Of a stretch of 64,000 nucleotides of DNA, positions 1 to 12,830 are shown in pieces. The DNA is from Tenodera sinensis (taxonomy: Eukaryota > Arthropoda > Insecta > Mantodea > Mantidae). A program made the translations under genes and the position numbers. Within the stretch, counting starts at the first letter, position 1; each line of letters opens with the position of its first letter. The DNA lies in the NCBI GenBank assembly GCA_030765045.1, contig CM060972.1, forward strand, positions 54,574,971-54,638,970. Reading direction: 5' to 3'. The notes under the pieces are model-generated. The model saw only the letters and a program-made list of their open reading frames with translations, was not told the DNA's origin and did no database searches.

Positions 1-96
1 TTCGGTAGGTTATTAAGCATTACTGTTAGTATGGTAATACCATCATTAAAATTAGAAGAAATATTATTTTGCATGCAATGTGTCTAGGGAGGGAGT

Positions 97-370
97 GTTG
101 CACTCATATGACTTTCTCTATTCTTGTGTTAACCATTCTTACAAACCATTACTACTATATCTTCTTGTAGATACAGAGGGAAAATATTGGAAACACAGTA
201 GACTTTGAGCGATAGTCAAATCTTTTAAAGCCTTCAAACTCTGTTCTCTTTGTACGGTTAACATATATAAAATGAATAGCGATGTTCCATTTGACAAAAG
301 TGTAAGTTCTCCAAAACTTACACAAATAACAAGGAATATCTCTGAAGTGGTGCACTCTACAAAATTCACT
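97..370 (-). repeat. Family A repeat, 3'-end fragment
   Basis: The segment begins with the family's characteristic end (GTTGCACTCA followed by GACTTTCTCTA) and runs through the conserved blocks AACCATTCTTACAAA, CGATAGTCAAATCTTTTAAA and AACAAGGAATATCTC. It then stops matching. These blocks recur in many copies in the window. Orientation is defined by putting the GT-rich tract on the forward strand. Confidence 0.8.
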
Positions 371-1202
371 ATATCGTTTTTCCCCTTCAGTTTTGAATTT
401 CGTAAAGGACACTGAAGAACCGCTGTTAGTGATAAAAACACTACGGCTGCTCAAAAACTGGTCGAAGAAGATTGAAAGAGATCTAATGAGTCAAATACAA
501 AACATTTTACATCAACAGCCATATCATGCGACTAAACTTTGTTACCTATGAATTCTACATACTGTCTCTCAATCAAAAACGGCAATGCATTGAGATTGGT
601 GCAGGAGAAACTGGAAACATTTCACTTAACTTTCAAATTTGGTTTAGGATATTTTTACAGATCTTGAATCTGTTGTATCTTAGTCTTCATCTAGGTTCTT
701 GCATTTATTGTTATTATAGTGAAAAGAAAGGTGAATTAGTTCGACGGGCCTTTCGAACAGAACCTCAGCCTACAGAAGTTTGAATTCGCAATGTTGGTAG
801 GAAAATGGCTGCAAGTTTTGTTTTTAATTGGCAGTATTAGCGCTATTGTTACTACCGATTGGCACACAAAAGTCCGTTTACCGCAAATTTCTGAAAACAT
901 TCGTAAAAAATGCCCAAAAAGGAAAATGTACATCCTCACCATGGATTGTTGTGTGCCATAACCAATAATTGGATAGCTGTATTCCCTAAAGGTCAGTACC
1001 ACAATACAGTTCTGACCTAGCACCTTGTTATTTCTGTTTGTTACATAACATTTAAAGATAAAATGTGTGCAATCGTGTTTCTGTCATCAGATGAAACAAC
1101 AGAACATTTTACAATCTGGTTTCCAAAGTGCCTCAGGAAGAGTGCTATAATTGCTTTAAGGTGTGGTTTCATCGGATTCAAAAGCACGTCGATGTTAAAG
1201 AG
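371..1202. other. Anonymous stretch between repeats
   Basis: I see no gene, TIR or repeat match here. Only short unrelated reading frames are present, without recognisable motifs. Confidence 0.5.
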
Positions 1203-1787
1203 AAAAAAAATCTGATGTGTTGCACTCACATGACTTTCTCTACTCTTGTACCAACCATTCTTACAAACACTTATTGCTATATCTTCTTCACTTTAGTCTA
1301 GATAAACATTTGCAGAAATTATCTTATTGTTCATGTTCTTGTAGGTGCAACGGGAATGTTAGTATACAGTAGGCTTAGAGCGATAGCCAAATCCTTTAAA
1401 CTTTGAGATTCCGTTCTCTTTGCACGGTTAATATATACAAAAACGCAGGTTTTAAGCATATAAAACTCACACAAATAACAAGGAATATCTCCGAAATGGT
1501 TCACTGTGCAAAAACATTTTATCTGGACATACATTGTGTTTTACGAAGATCTACATTTTGTATAGTACGATTTAATCGATCCATTACGGTTTACCAGTTA
1601 TGTAAAGCTATCAAGAATGAACAGGACTACATAGGCTATAGCCAGAAAATTCAAAATACATATTATCATAAAAATATCTTAAACATCTGGTATTTCAATC
1701 AAAATCTTTAGAGCAAATTTTCGAAAAAATTTCCATGTAAAGGGTGCTGGTTTAGGATGAAGGAATTTTCTTCGAAATCTTCGTGTC

Positions 1788-1865
<78 letters not shown>

Positions 1866-1885
1866 TGCTAAAAACGCTTTTCTTA
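1203..1885 (-). repeat. Family A repeat with expanded CA tract
   Basis: The copy starts with the 3' end AATCTGATGTGTTGCACTCA and continues through all conserved blocks to a long (CA)n. A remnant of the flanking GCTTTT block follows, and the outer 5' end is missing. The translated string around 'VNHFGDIPCYLCEF' appears in several copies but reflects shared repeat DNA rather than a protein. Confidence 0.85.
1790..1864. repeat. (AC)n microsatellite, 75 bp
   Basis: Uninterrupted AC dinucleotide run located exactly where other family A copies carry a short GT/CA stretch. Confidence 0.97.
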
Positions 1886-2492
1886 AATTGTAAAGGAAGT
1901 AAAAGGATAAATTTAAGCTTTCTAAAACTAGCCCTTGTTTGATTTTCTAAAACTTTTCAGTGACTCCGTTGTAAATATACATTAAATGGAAAGAAATTGT
2001 GTGGTTAATTTGTAGAATAACTATAAAACTAACTGACGAGTGTAAAAATACATTAGAAGATGCCTTAATTCGAGGAATGTGTTATATATATTTGCGGTTT
2101 TAACGAAGTAGTATATTACAGCAGAATTGTCATGAAGTTATTTTACTTTACCAATATACTGTGATGGAATGGACCTGATTTTGCAATCCATGGAACATTA
2201 ATTGAATCTTGTTGAATTCACATCCCATTTAGAATTCCTTCGTCTACTTTTATGCTGCCCTACCACAATCTAGATTTGCTTTAACCGGGCAGAGCTAGCT
2301 TCCAACTTGATTAGCAGAGCAAATGGCCCATTTTATGAGTTTGTTAATTGCTTTAATTACTTCACCATTGGAGCATTGTGCAAGGGTCGGCATTCTTCTC
2401 CTCCGCTTGAACACAATTCTCTAGTGGATCCAAACACCCCTGCAATTTTTTCTCAGATCCCTGGGGTATTGATTTTCTTGATCTTATAAAAC
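1886..2492. other. Anonymous AT-rich stretch
   Basis: No supported feature. Short open frames only. Confidence 0.5.
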
Positions 2493-3350
2493 TTTATCAT
2501 ATGCAGAGGTAGGTATTTATGGAGATTAATTTTCTCACTTGGTTCTTTAATATTTGTGAAACCGGAGATTGATGGAGATTGTAGGAAAATGAATTGTTTT
2601 TGTATTCATATTACCACATTGATATCTTTTTTTAATAGCAAAATTGAAATTATTAATATATTTACAACGCTATGAATAATTACCATGTAAAACATACATT
2701 TACTTTATTATGAAAGATTAGCTAAAAAGTTAAAAGATCTGTATTTCAATCACTAGTTCAACTAATCTTACATATGGGTCGTTTTATTGCCAATGTCATT
2801 GTTGTACCATTAGATCCTTCAGAAGTGAATCAGTAGAAAACATTCTTGCTTACTACAGAATGTGTGGAAAACACACTTAAGCCTTGTTTTCCGCCAATCT
2901 GAAAACTGAACTAAACTGAAATGAACTAGAACTTAAACTGAATTTCATAAAAATGTAAGTACTAAAAATGCTTTTTTTGTTTTTCCTAATTCCTCTGTCA
3001 GGTCCTTCCACAGCCTCTGTTTTTTCTCACTATTTCTATACTCTGCGTGCTGCAGATTGTATAGAAGTTCATTCTGGCGAGCAAAATCAATAATCCTTTC
3101 CTCTTCCAGGTATGAGAAGTTATGTTTTACACTCATTTTGTCCAAACTTCCAAGTAAACAAAACGATATCGCTATTATAACCTCACTTCTGATCACAGAA
3201 GTTCTATTCAGATCGCTCAAGTTCAAATGAACTGAACTGAAAAAACAACTGCCACTGGAATTTTCGTCGCCTAGATTTCTGGTGCAGAATTGAAAAATCT
3301 AGTGAAAAATCGTGTTCTCCATAAATACCTGCCTATGATCATATGATAAA
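2493..3350 (-). mobile_element. TIR-flanked DNA element carrying a MADF exon
   Basis: The two ends are inverted copies of each other. The left has TTTATCATATG, a short gap, then AGGTAGGTATTTATGGAGA at 2507-2525. The right end, read in reverse, has AGGCAGGTATTTATGGAGA (3314-3332), followed outward by the same ATCATATG block. The TIR core is 19 bp with one mismatch. Between the ends lies a minus-strand exon with a MADF domain (about 2960-3136). MADF/Myb-type DNA-binding proteins are the usual second protein of PIF/Harbinger transposons, so this is probably a short, non-autonomous Harbinger-like derivative. The superfamily assignment is inference: no transposase is present, and the target duplication is ambiguous because CATATG is palindromic. 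Confidence 0.6.
2945..3136 (-). CDS. MADF-domain protein, N-terminal exon (partial)
   Basis: The likely start is the ATG at 3136-3134 on the minus strand; an upstream in-frame ATG at 3226 would add a non-conserved leader. From the chosen start, residues 13-53 read like a MADF domain: an acidic lead-in, E-R-I-I-D-F-A, N-E-L-L-Y, H-A-E-Y-R-N, then K-K-Q-R-L-W-K-D-L-T-E-E-L-G. This is the helix pattern and the spacing of the aromatic and tryptophan residues typical of MADF, a Myb/SANT-related DNA-binding fold. The frame runs on about 10 residues into lysine-rich, then hydrophobic sequence, suggesting read-through past a splice donor or a deletion. The rest of the domain is not found in the next 400 bp, so the gene is partial. 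It lies inside the TIR element at 2493-3350 and is probably an element-encoded accessory protein rather than a host gene. Confidence 0.6.
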   Translation of the reverse strand: MSVKHNFSYLEEERIIDFARQNELLYNLQHAEYRNSEKKQRLWKDLTEELGKTKKAFLVLTFL

Positions 3351-6300
3351 CCGTTGTTCAGGAGTTGGCATGGCTTGCATTAATGTCAACACATTTGAAA
3401 GTTCTGGGCTATACATAATATAACATGCAATACTATTAACGACAGAAATCTTGGTAAATATATCATCAGGATTAATTACAAAGCCACAGGATATAATTAA
3501 CTAACACAATATTATTGACACTTGCTATTACTCGGAAGACTTTTAAGGCTTAGAGGTGATGTGGCCTAAGTTACGTACTGGCGACTGCAAATTTAAACAT
3601 GTCTACCTTTTCAAGGGGGACCTTTCTTCTCTTTCTTCACTCTGTGACAAATTTTTGTCGGTCCGTCACGTTCTGTTGGAGTGACTCACCTTCGAAGCTC
3701 TCTGCAACTGCCAATCAGTCCTGCAGAGCTCCTAGTGGACGATGAAGAAGCGGTCCAAGGAGCTTTCAATCTGCCAACTATGGTAAACATGAACCTATGG
3801 AATTGGAACTTTTGATATTGAGATTTTATACCGTTAAGGTTCCTTTTTAAATACATAATTCTGTTTTAATTCTGAATTTTGTCTCAATTGTTTGATATAT
3901 TTAACTATATTTGTACTTTAGTAGAATTTTTATTTTATATTGAAGCTTATCTGTGGCTTTCTCCATAATATATAGTAGCTGTTGAGTTATATCAACTAGC
4001 TTAAAAGTCAGATCCCTGGAAAATCATAGTTTGACCGTTCCATATAGGACATTCTGAAAACTATAGAGGCAACGAAACTCTCGAAATTTTAGCGTGGTGC
4101 ATAGTCGCGTTTCAGATGCGAATTAACAGTTTTAAGAGCTGGTAATATGTGTAGAAACGTTGGTCGGAAGTAATCCTTGTATGTAGTGCAGTGCAAAATT
4201 AGTTTTTTCCTTAGTGCGCTTACTCTTACAGAGGTGTTTTGCTGTAATACATTATCGGCCACTCCAGCGCTTAAAGACCGCGTGTGAGTTATGTAGATTT
4301 AGCGGTAATTTCAGCTTAACATTAATGGCAACATACACTTTGCAGTAAAGCCAGAAGTCAGCAGATATAATTCGGAAGTTAGCTTTTCGAGTATTAGTTT
4401 CAGAAACAGTTCTATTCTTCAAGCTCAACAATCAACTACTCACTTCAAATAGATTATACGCCTGCATTATAACTTTCCCATCACTTTTTTCTAAAATCTG
4501 TAACTTCTGAATTATTGAAGCAATCTTCATGAAAATTACCTGACATAATATGGAGCTTATCTAATAGTAAGAACAATTACTTGTTTTAAACTTCACTTTT
4601 TTATATTACCAGCTATATTAATGTTATAGTTATGCATATTTGTGATTCTAATACTGTCGTGTTAGAAATTTCATACTTATACAACTTACTAAACTCTGGA
4701 GATTAATCTGAGCCACCAACTTTTATGGAGTCAGTTGCCCTCGAACTTTCTTGACACCCCTTTTGTTTCTCCCCTCACAACACATAGACTTTAAATGTTT
4801 GTAATTCTGCTAATTATCAAAATATAGACCAAAAACAATGATGAATGCTGAAGCATTGACAACTTAATTCAGAAGAAAGAAAAAATTGAGTTTTCTTCAC
4901 AGTATACTTACGAGTACGCCCTCCATAAACTGTTATTGTTTACCCTTCTCCGCCCACCGACACCCTAAGACAAAGCTCTTCACTGGATCAGCTGAAAGCA
5001 GATGCACTGGAGATCTAGAATGAAGATGTGATCATAGGGCCGCCGATAGAAGCTATGAGATTTTTCTCTCAGGGTATGCGTGACTGGATTTGAAAGGATG
5101 AGACGTTGCCGGCCATATACGTGTATTATCATATGATTCACCAACCAGCTAACACTATTTACACAATTACACACACACAAGCTTTTCGATGATCATTTGT
5201 GCCCGATAGTTTTCACGTAATTCGACGCTTGAACAATTGTACGTCTATTCCCTATCGACAGACGAATCACAGGTATCCATTTGCTCTCTGACTAACCCAC
5301 GCTATCAAAACCGTTGAAAATTACTCCCATGTTCGAACTCCGGAGGCTATTGGCCATTGGTTTTCTCTATTTGTTATTACGTATTTAACATTAAAATTAT
5401 TCCTCTAATTATTATTGTTATTATATTTACTATTATGCTTATTTTTAAATGATAAATTTTAAAAATTGTTAATTGTTTTTAGGTATTTAAACTTTTTCTA
5501 TCAAAATTTAGTTTAAAAAATGCACTTGGTGTTGCTTTTAGTAACCAGATGTGTACAGGAGAACGTTAATTCAGACTGAACTGATTTTTTTGAAGCTAGA
5601 TATGAAATGACGTATCAATAAATCATAATGTAATGGTTTTTCATTATCACCTCTACTAATGTCCTATGTTGTCATTTCCATTATACGATGTTTTGAGCTT
5701 CAACAGATGGTCTCCGAGAGACCTTTAATTTGGTTGTTCTTGTTTTAAATGTAGTTTGAACATTTTGTTAATGAGAGGCAGTGCTCTTGAAGCTGCGGAC
5801 ATTTGACACTAATGATGCACAGAATGGCCGCTACCAATGTGACCGTAATGAACTGTGCTCGCTGATCCCTGAAAATAAAATGGTTTAACTGGCGCTGTTG
5901 TGTGTAAATGGTTTCCTTGAATCCACTGGGGTAGTGTGTGGTTTCTCCATATGTGAATATGCTCACTAATGTCGTGCTAACAATGTCGCTACAAAGGGCA
6001 CTATTACGCAGATGTTACATTCAAATATGACGAATAACAAATTCATCTATCGTGAAAGGAATAGGAGATAAGTTCACATTGCTTAATACTATGATAAATG
6101 ACAAAGTCCAATTACATTTCTATCACTTTATCTTTCTTCTAAAACTCCTATCTAGTTGGCAGTACAATCAGTTGCGGGTTTTGGCCTCCTTCACAATTTT
6201 CCACCATTCATCGCCGTCCTGTGCTTTTCCTTTCGGGTCTCTTATTCCCATTTTTACTTTTTTACTTTCTATACTACATCGGTTAAAGACAAATTAGCTT

Positions 6301-6828
6301 TATAAGCGATATCGCTATAACTATGTACGTGAACTGCAATTGTTTCAACTGCACGCTGTTGTGGTAGTGTTCATTCATTCGCGACAAGCTGGCCCGTCTA
6401 TTACCCCCTCTAAGTCGTTGCAGAGAGGGAGGGAAGGAAAACAGCAAGAGTTGCTCATGTCCCACCTCACGACCTATAGTCAGCTTAATTTATGTTTGTC
6501 TGTTTTAAACCCCTCTCCCACTATGCATACCTTGTGGAAAAGATCCCATAGTTTACCACTGTGGCAGCCGGCAGCCGAAGCATCGTTAGAGACGGAGATA
6601 TTGGACATGGTATCAAAAGTGTCGCACACTGGAAACTTCGCTATCAATACATATACCAAAGGTTATCAACAATGGAACACCAAAGTGAAGTTTCCCTGCT
6701 TTCTCCTTCTCTACAATGTCAACTCCGTCACGCTAAGACCGACTCCTCGCATCGCGTGATGTAAAATGAACTGTTCTACGTCTCCTGGAGCCATGGAAGA
6801 CTTCAAGGCAGAATTTTGGAGTTTACTT
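3351..6828. other. Long anonymous region
   Basis: No repeat match or domain was recognised. One exon-like open stretch sits at about 3640-3793. It follows an in-frame stop, is rich in acidic residues near its end, and meets a GTAAAC that could be a splice donor after ATG. There is nothing to support it beyond openness. Other short frames, including a 139-codon one at 6340-6759, show no family features. Confidence 0.4.
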
Positions 6829-7305
6829 CTTGCCTTCTCTACAACGTATAGTAAGCAGCGGAAGTATTGTATTCGACCCAAAATTTCCATGTCCAGATAT
6901 CACTGGAAATACACGTTTTGAGGCACCTTGAATAAAAAATAAAATTTTTACAAAAAGGTCCGTGTATGTGGTAAATCACAGCTCAAAAACGAAAAGTCGG
7001 TTAAAAACCAATGTTAGTGTCCAGGTTTAATATATTTCAAGGATGCAACAAGAAGATTTTGAAACTTTTTTCAAAAATTTTAAATTTCTCGAAAATGACT
7101 AACGATTTTTATTAACATGCCATATAATTAAGATATTTCTATGATAAATGAAATGGATGACTTTTGCATAACTGGCAAACCGTAAGAGGTAGACCAAATG
7201 TTACTATACGAAAGGTATATCTCACTAAAACACAGAAATTAGGTCCAAATGCAATGAACCATTTCGGAGATATTCCTTGTTATTTGTGAGTTTTGTTATT
7301 CTTAA
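6829..7305 (+). repeat. Family A repeat, diverged
   Basis: Starts with CCTTCTCTACAACGTATAGT and the GAAGTATTGTATTC block, then AAAAAGGTCCGTGT, CTCAAAAACGAAAAGTCGG, a shortened middle and GAACCATTTCGGAGATATTC. It is internally deleted and lacks the 3' end. Confidence 0.8.
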
Positions 7306-9109
7306 TCTAGTGTCAATCTGCTCGATCATTAACATGAAAAACCCGATAGCCCACTCCCATGGGTTGCAATAGTTATTTTTCCCCATAAGGTTTCCACATG
7401 AAAACTCGGTTGCATAAATATCGCTGAGTGCAGATAAGATTTAATCTATGGTCCGAACATGAACTAAGATCAGTGCAGAATAACACTGTACAAAAGTAAT
7501 CTAAGGTCAGCCTCATTTCAATTTTGATGATAATTATTCTTAATATAACGTTTAGCCAAGTCGTTAAACATCTGAAAATAGCTGCTTTCGGGAAGCGGCA
7601 GTAATTTCTTTACAAGCTTCGGACGCATTCTACAGTTGAACAATACGATAGGAAAATGGCGCAAAGCGAGAAGCAGGAGAGACTAGCAAACTTCAAGTAC
7701 GAAGAAAAAATATACTGGCAGTTAATGCAACTGAACAATATTAATGGATAATGAAATAAACAAGAAAAAAAGGATGTAGTTTATCAGAAAGAAACTGTAA
7801 GGGAGGAAGTCGCTGGAGATTTTAATGCGAGGTTGATGACGTGTGTTACCTCATTAATAATAATTTTTATTTGTATATTTTACCGATTATTGCTTCAAAG
7901 CGCATTTGATTCCAACACATTTTCCTTAAATTTGAAGAGCAAAATTGCAAATTGATGTCACTTTTTCATGTTTCTAGAAGTAAGCCTCAAACACAGTAAC
8001 TACATTTGTATTTTACCATTTCCGACAAATTTTTCTAGGTTAGGAGTAATCAGTTTTAACTTCCCCTGTAAGATGTTTTTAAGGACATAATCAATCTGAA
8101 ACAATGCCCCTATTGTCCAAATAGATGCAAACTTACGACTTCATTGATTTATTTGAAGTTGTGCTACTTATTTCTTCTTTCTTTAGTCCTTTCTAAGTTC
8201 AATCGAGTTATCTGGAGAAAATTCATCAGTAGGTTTGATCTTAAATCAACATGCCATGAACTTAGATCAACCAACATTCAGCTTGACTGAGGATCATTTT
8301 CAGACGGTTGAACTCGGATTAATTTTTATGCCTGAGAGTTAACACTAGGCTGTAAAAGCCCTGGTGGTTTCTGTCACTGACACGAAAACAAATTTTAAAA
8401 AAGCAAAGGAATCAAACAATTAAGGCTTATATGCAACGTGAAACTGATGGGGGGAGGGGAGTTCTGTATAAAGGGCAGCACAGTGCTGTATAATAGGATT
8501 GAAGATATGTTCTCCTAGAGAGAATATATATTGGGGAGAATATATATACATACATGGGTTTATCGACGAAATCTGAGCACACGCCCATCTCACAATTCGA
8601 TGCGCTACAGCGTTTAACCATGTATTTCCGGATAGGGGTTCCTTCTAGAAAACAGATCAGTTTGCCACCCCGCTTATTATACTAAGCGTTGTCGGTGCTT
8701 TCGGGGGCAACCTGTATATACACATAGATACAATAATTTGTTGAAGCTACTCGCGTTATAGCTATTGTAAAATGGTTTCACCAACTCAAAAGCCTTTTCG
8801 GGAATGTGCACAGAAACTTACCAAAGTTTCATCGCAATCGGGTGAATGGTATAGGAACCCATGTGGTATAAACAAAGATTCGTTGAAAAACACACATTTA
8901 CGGCAGTAAGTAGCCTTTAATCCAAATCTAATTGCCGATACCGATGTAAAACTGGCAATTAAACCACAGAGGCATGTACTTGCTTTAACAGCATTTAAAA
9001 CAAGTCTACGCCGCTTTAACTCTATAGTCATGTCGCGAGGGAACTGTGTAGGAGATAACTTGCACTGTGTGGCGAACAACTACTAACTGCATCACGAGGC
9101 AATAGAGGG
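7306..9109. other. Anonymous stretch
   Basis: Nothing recognisable. It contains only short frames and a G-rich run near 8450. Confidence 0.4.
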
Positions 9110-9420
9110 AGCACTGCAGGGCAACTGTAACTCCGGCTCTGCGACGGGCGCATAGATTAGAGTTCTATCTGCTTTCATTATCTGAGGACAGATGGCACAG
9201 CATTCTACATTACTATCTATTTTTATTTGTACTATGGTTTTACACTTAAAGTGGAACTTTGAGTCGTGATATTAAATATTCAATCCAGTATTTACACTGG
9301 CGACTGAGACAAACCCCAGTTACATTGAATGGTCCATTGGATTTGAACCTAGAAATCCCAAGTGCACTGAATTGATTGACTATCTCGCTTTGTAGGTTAT
9401 ATTGAAGTGGCGGAAAGAGG
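9110..9420 (+). repeat. Dispersed repeat family B (SINE-like)
   Basis: Co-linear with 32155-32430. Shared blocks include GGCAACTGTA, AGATGGCACAGCA, GTGGAAC and ATATTCAATCC/ATATCCAATCC followed by GTATTTAC, and then a TTTGAACC(C/T) motif. Read on the minus strand that motif resembles a tRNA B box, which suggests a tRNA-derived SINE. Confidence 0.55.
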
Positions 9421-10689
9421 CGTACGTGGAGTATAAACCTAAGTGTTTTCTATAAAAAGCAAAACGTTTTCAATTCGCTGTTTATGTGAAGTGTTCCCTT
9501 CTGGAGACATTGATGTATACTATAGGTTGAGCAAAGCAGATAAATGTGAACGGGACAAAAGCCACACTTTGCACACTCCATTAATTTGTCTCTGAGGTGT
9601 GGGTATAGCGCAGTGATGTCCAACTTTGTCTCTTTGGAGGCGCTTACGTAATTAGCTGCTATTTCCCACCCCGCCGTTTCAGTCGGAGGACGAATCACAA
9701 GGGACCCCGGTACAAAAGATCTTTAAAGTCGAATACCCCCGCGGCGCTCTACGCTATCCTGTCCTACCATGTCCTGCAATAGTGCTATGATAGGGAAGAA
9801 GAAAAAGAAGCTTTTAAAAACAGCATAAAGGTTACAATTTTGTCTCGAGCTCTATGTAGCGATTTCCTGTCCTGGGTTTGATGCACGTCCTTGGCTGGCG
9901 TCAGTATCAGGTTGTTGATTGAGCATGGGCAATCCTAAAATGAACGATGACTCAGGTAGTGAGAAAGGAGCAAAAATAATTAGCGTGATTGGGTTTAGCA
10001 GCAACGTTCCTGCGATTTATTTAATTCATTGACACTTCTTTTCATAGCTAGTTAAACATTTGTGTCACTGTCCAAACACTGTCTTTCATTTGTCGTCAAC
10101 GACACTGACATGCGCGGCTTTTAAAAAGTCAGCGACAATTTTTTTACATTTTTTTACACTTGGTGCACTTAAGGGTAGTATGTTTGAAACTGTCACAACT
10201 TTCGCGTTTCCTGGTGGACTGTTCAGACGTCTTTACGCACCTTAACCTTTGGTACTTAATTCGTGGATTGGGGTGTCCCCATTCCCTCTTTTAAAATGCC
10301 CCTTAGATTCGGGACTTACCGGTTTATTTCACGTAAAATTTTCCATCTCGCTCTTTCTGTCACAGTAAGTTACGCAATAACAGAACAAAGGCGATACACC
10401 CCTCTAGATATAACAATACCCACTCGAGCAGAATGACATCTTAACTGACTTGGTTTCCTAAAATGTACAACTTTTCACCGTTTATAACTCTGCTCCCGGA
10501 CAGTGTTTTAACATTGACTTCGATATTTTATACTTTCAATGATTAATAATACAATTAAACCTACAGATACAATTACACATAAGCATACAATACAATATTT
10601 ATATTTCACTTAGTTATACCCCATCACACCCGATTATATTTATTGCTTAATGAGAACACTATGGGTAGTCTTTCGTTAAACTAAGTTGT
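9421..10689. other. Anonymous stretch
   Basis: No supported gene or repeat was seen. Confidence 0.4.
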
Positions 10690-10802
10690 CTATATTCAGG
10701 GTTGAAATCGAATTCGAAACCAGAAGTCTGAGGTTTTAAGGCGGGGCCGGATGAGAGCCCGCTGTTCTCTTGATGGCCAGACTGATAAACTACCCTTTAG
10801 TT
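10690..10802 (-). repeat. Possible tRNA-derived SINE head
   Basis: On the minus strand, AGTTTATCAG resembles an A box. It is followed about 50 bp later by GGTTTCGAATTCG, which resembles a B box. No cloverleaf can be folded convincingly, so this is a tRNA-like repeat at best. Confidence 0.3.
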
Positions 10803-11014
10803 TTAATTAACTGCCGTACTCCGGTGTTCCAAAATAACATTTCTTATCCTTAGTGGTGCAGTACTTGCCCGCAAGATTGAGTGCTGGATTGCATTTAAGA
10901 GAAAATCCAAATAAAAATGTACATATGTAGTTACTGAATATTTGGAGTAAATTCGGAGAGAAAATTCGTAATATACAAACCGGAATATAATAATCTGTAT
11001 CCTTTATCATTTAT
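10803..11014. other. Anonymous spacer
   Basis: Nothing recognisable. Confidence 0.4.
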
Positions 11015-11866
11015 TACTTTCTGTGCTGGTAAGTAGAAGGAAGTATTGTATTCCACCCAAAAATTCGATGCGAGATATCACCGGAACTGTTTTAAGACCC
11101 CCTGAATAAAAAAAAAAGCATTTTTAGAAAAAGGTCCGTGTTTGTGTGTGTGTGTGTGTGTGTCTGTGTCTGTGTATCTGGACAGCATAACTCAAAAACT
11201 AAAAGTCGGTTAAAAACCAAAGTTGGTACTTAAGTTTAATGTCTTTCAAGGATGCGACAAGAATATTTTGAAGAAAATAGCCCCACCCTAAACTACACTT
11301 TACATGGAAAATTTTTCGAAAAGTTTGATTTTCTTGAAAATGGCTCTAACGATTTTAATTAAAATTCCATATGTTTAAGATATTTGTATGACAAATGAGA
11401 TGTATATCTTGAATTGTCTGGCTATAACCTTTGTAGTCCTGTTTACTCTGGATGACTTTTGAATAACTCGTAAGCTGTAATAGGTAGAACAAATATTACT
11501 ATACAAAAAACATAGATCTTGCTAAAACACACAATCTGTGTCAAAATACATTTTTTTTGTAGAGTGAACCATTTTGGAGATACGTATTCCTTGTTATTTG
11601 TGTCAGTTTCGGAAAACTTAGAACTTCCTTGAAATGGAACATCGTTGTTCAGTTTTTATATGTTAAGCGTGAAAAGAGAACGGGATCTCAAAGCCTAGTT
11701 TATTCTAATATTCCCCTTGGATAAGATAACAAGGAAATAATAAGATAATTTGATAATAAGATAATTTGTACAAATGTGTATCTCAACTAACACGAAGAAG
11801 ATGTAGGAATAAGAGTTTGTAAGAATGGTTAGTTCAAAGGTAGAGAAAGTCATGTGAGTGCAAGAT
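11015..11866 (+). repeat. Family A repeat, near full length
   Basis: Runs from ACTTTCTGTGCTGGTAAGTA to GTAGAGAAAGTCATGTGAGT, 852 bp. It includes the GAAGTATTGTATTCCACCC block, a short (GT)n after GGTCCGTG, GCATAACTC, CCCTTTACATGGAAA-type blocks and the 3' block. It is one of the best full-length references for the family. Confidence 0.9.
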
Positions 11867-12605
11867 TCTTTTCATTCGTATTATATAAGTGATTAACTAT
11901 GCATCTTTGTTTTTTATGTAACTTGCGTTAATACAGCACTTCTGTGTATTCTGTATTATTGAGTCAAGGTCAACTTAACAACAAAATCAATAATTTCACA
12001 GTTGAAGGTTCAACTATGTATTCCCGTGTGTACAATCGAAAAACAAATACATGATTAAAATTTTGGGCATCAGGGACAATAAAATGCAGCGTAGAATTAT
12101 AAAATACTTCATAAATGTTTTAAACTTAGACACATGGTTGAGCGTAAATAATCATAGAAACTTGAGTATACTGGCAGTTATGCTCTTGTCACTTAGTACT
12201 ACACTATTAAATATGCTATTGATACTATTATGCTTTTATTAATTAGTGTTATTAATAATCAATTACGTTTGGAGTGAAAAGAAAAATTAAGAGGAACACT
12301 TAGCATTTTAAGTTGCACTGGCTGTTTGTTTAAACAGGACAATAACTTCACAAAGTATAGCTAATGGTTCCGAAATAATTTGAGCCAGAACACTCCAAGC
12401 TTAATGAGGTTCGCAATTTTGTTGTATGTTTTATGCACATTTTATAGTTTCTGGATTACTTAAGCTCAGGATAGAATTAATAGGACCTCACAGTCTGAAA
12501 TATGAACAGTCATATGAGTTCTCTAATCTGCACAAATGTTGTTGGAAAGGCGTATTCTCCTATTTATTTCATATTAATCGAGAACATGTTTGTAAAAGGG
12601 CGTAT
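11867..12605. other. Anonymous AT-rich stretch
   Basis: Nothing recognisable. Confidence 0.4.
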
Positions 12606-12830
12606 TATATTTCCTTGTAAATACTTTGTGAATAGGAGAATACACAGTAATCAAATATTTTAAGAGCTGGTCGCTATGTGATGACCTTGACAGTTTACTC
12701 TCTTTGCGAGGCGAAGGCAAAAATGGGAACGACTTCCCATTTGAGAAAAGTAATGTATTAGAATATCCATGCAAAAAACGGATTATCTCGGAAGTGTATA
12801 ATGCATATATTTGACACAAATTAGGCATTT
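12606..12830 (-). repeat. Family A2 repeat (diverged relative of A)
   Basis: Shares ATTTTAAGAGCTGGTCGCTA with related text at about 15920 and 49605. It also has the family A-like CTCTTTGC block, a CCCATTTGAGAAAAG block and ATCTCGGAAGTG. The order matches the 3' half of family A on the minus strand, but the region just after the TTTTAA block differs. Confidence 0.55.

Noticed and set aside
3640..3793. Possible host exon ending near a GTAAAC donor-like site
   Set aside because: Only about 50 codons, no domain, and no partner exon found nearby; openness alone is not enough.
6340..6759. 139-codon open frame on the forward strand
   Set aside because: Overlaps another open frame in a different phase, has low-complexity composition and no recognisable domain or splice context. 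It is probably chance.
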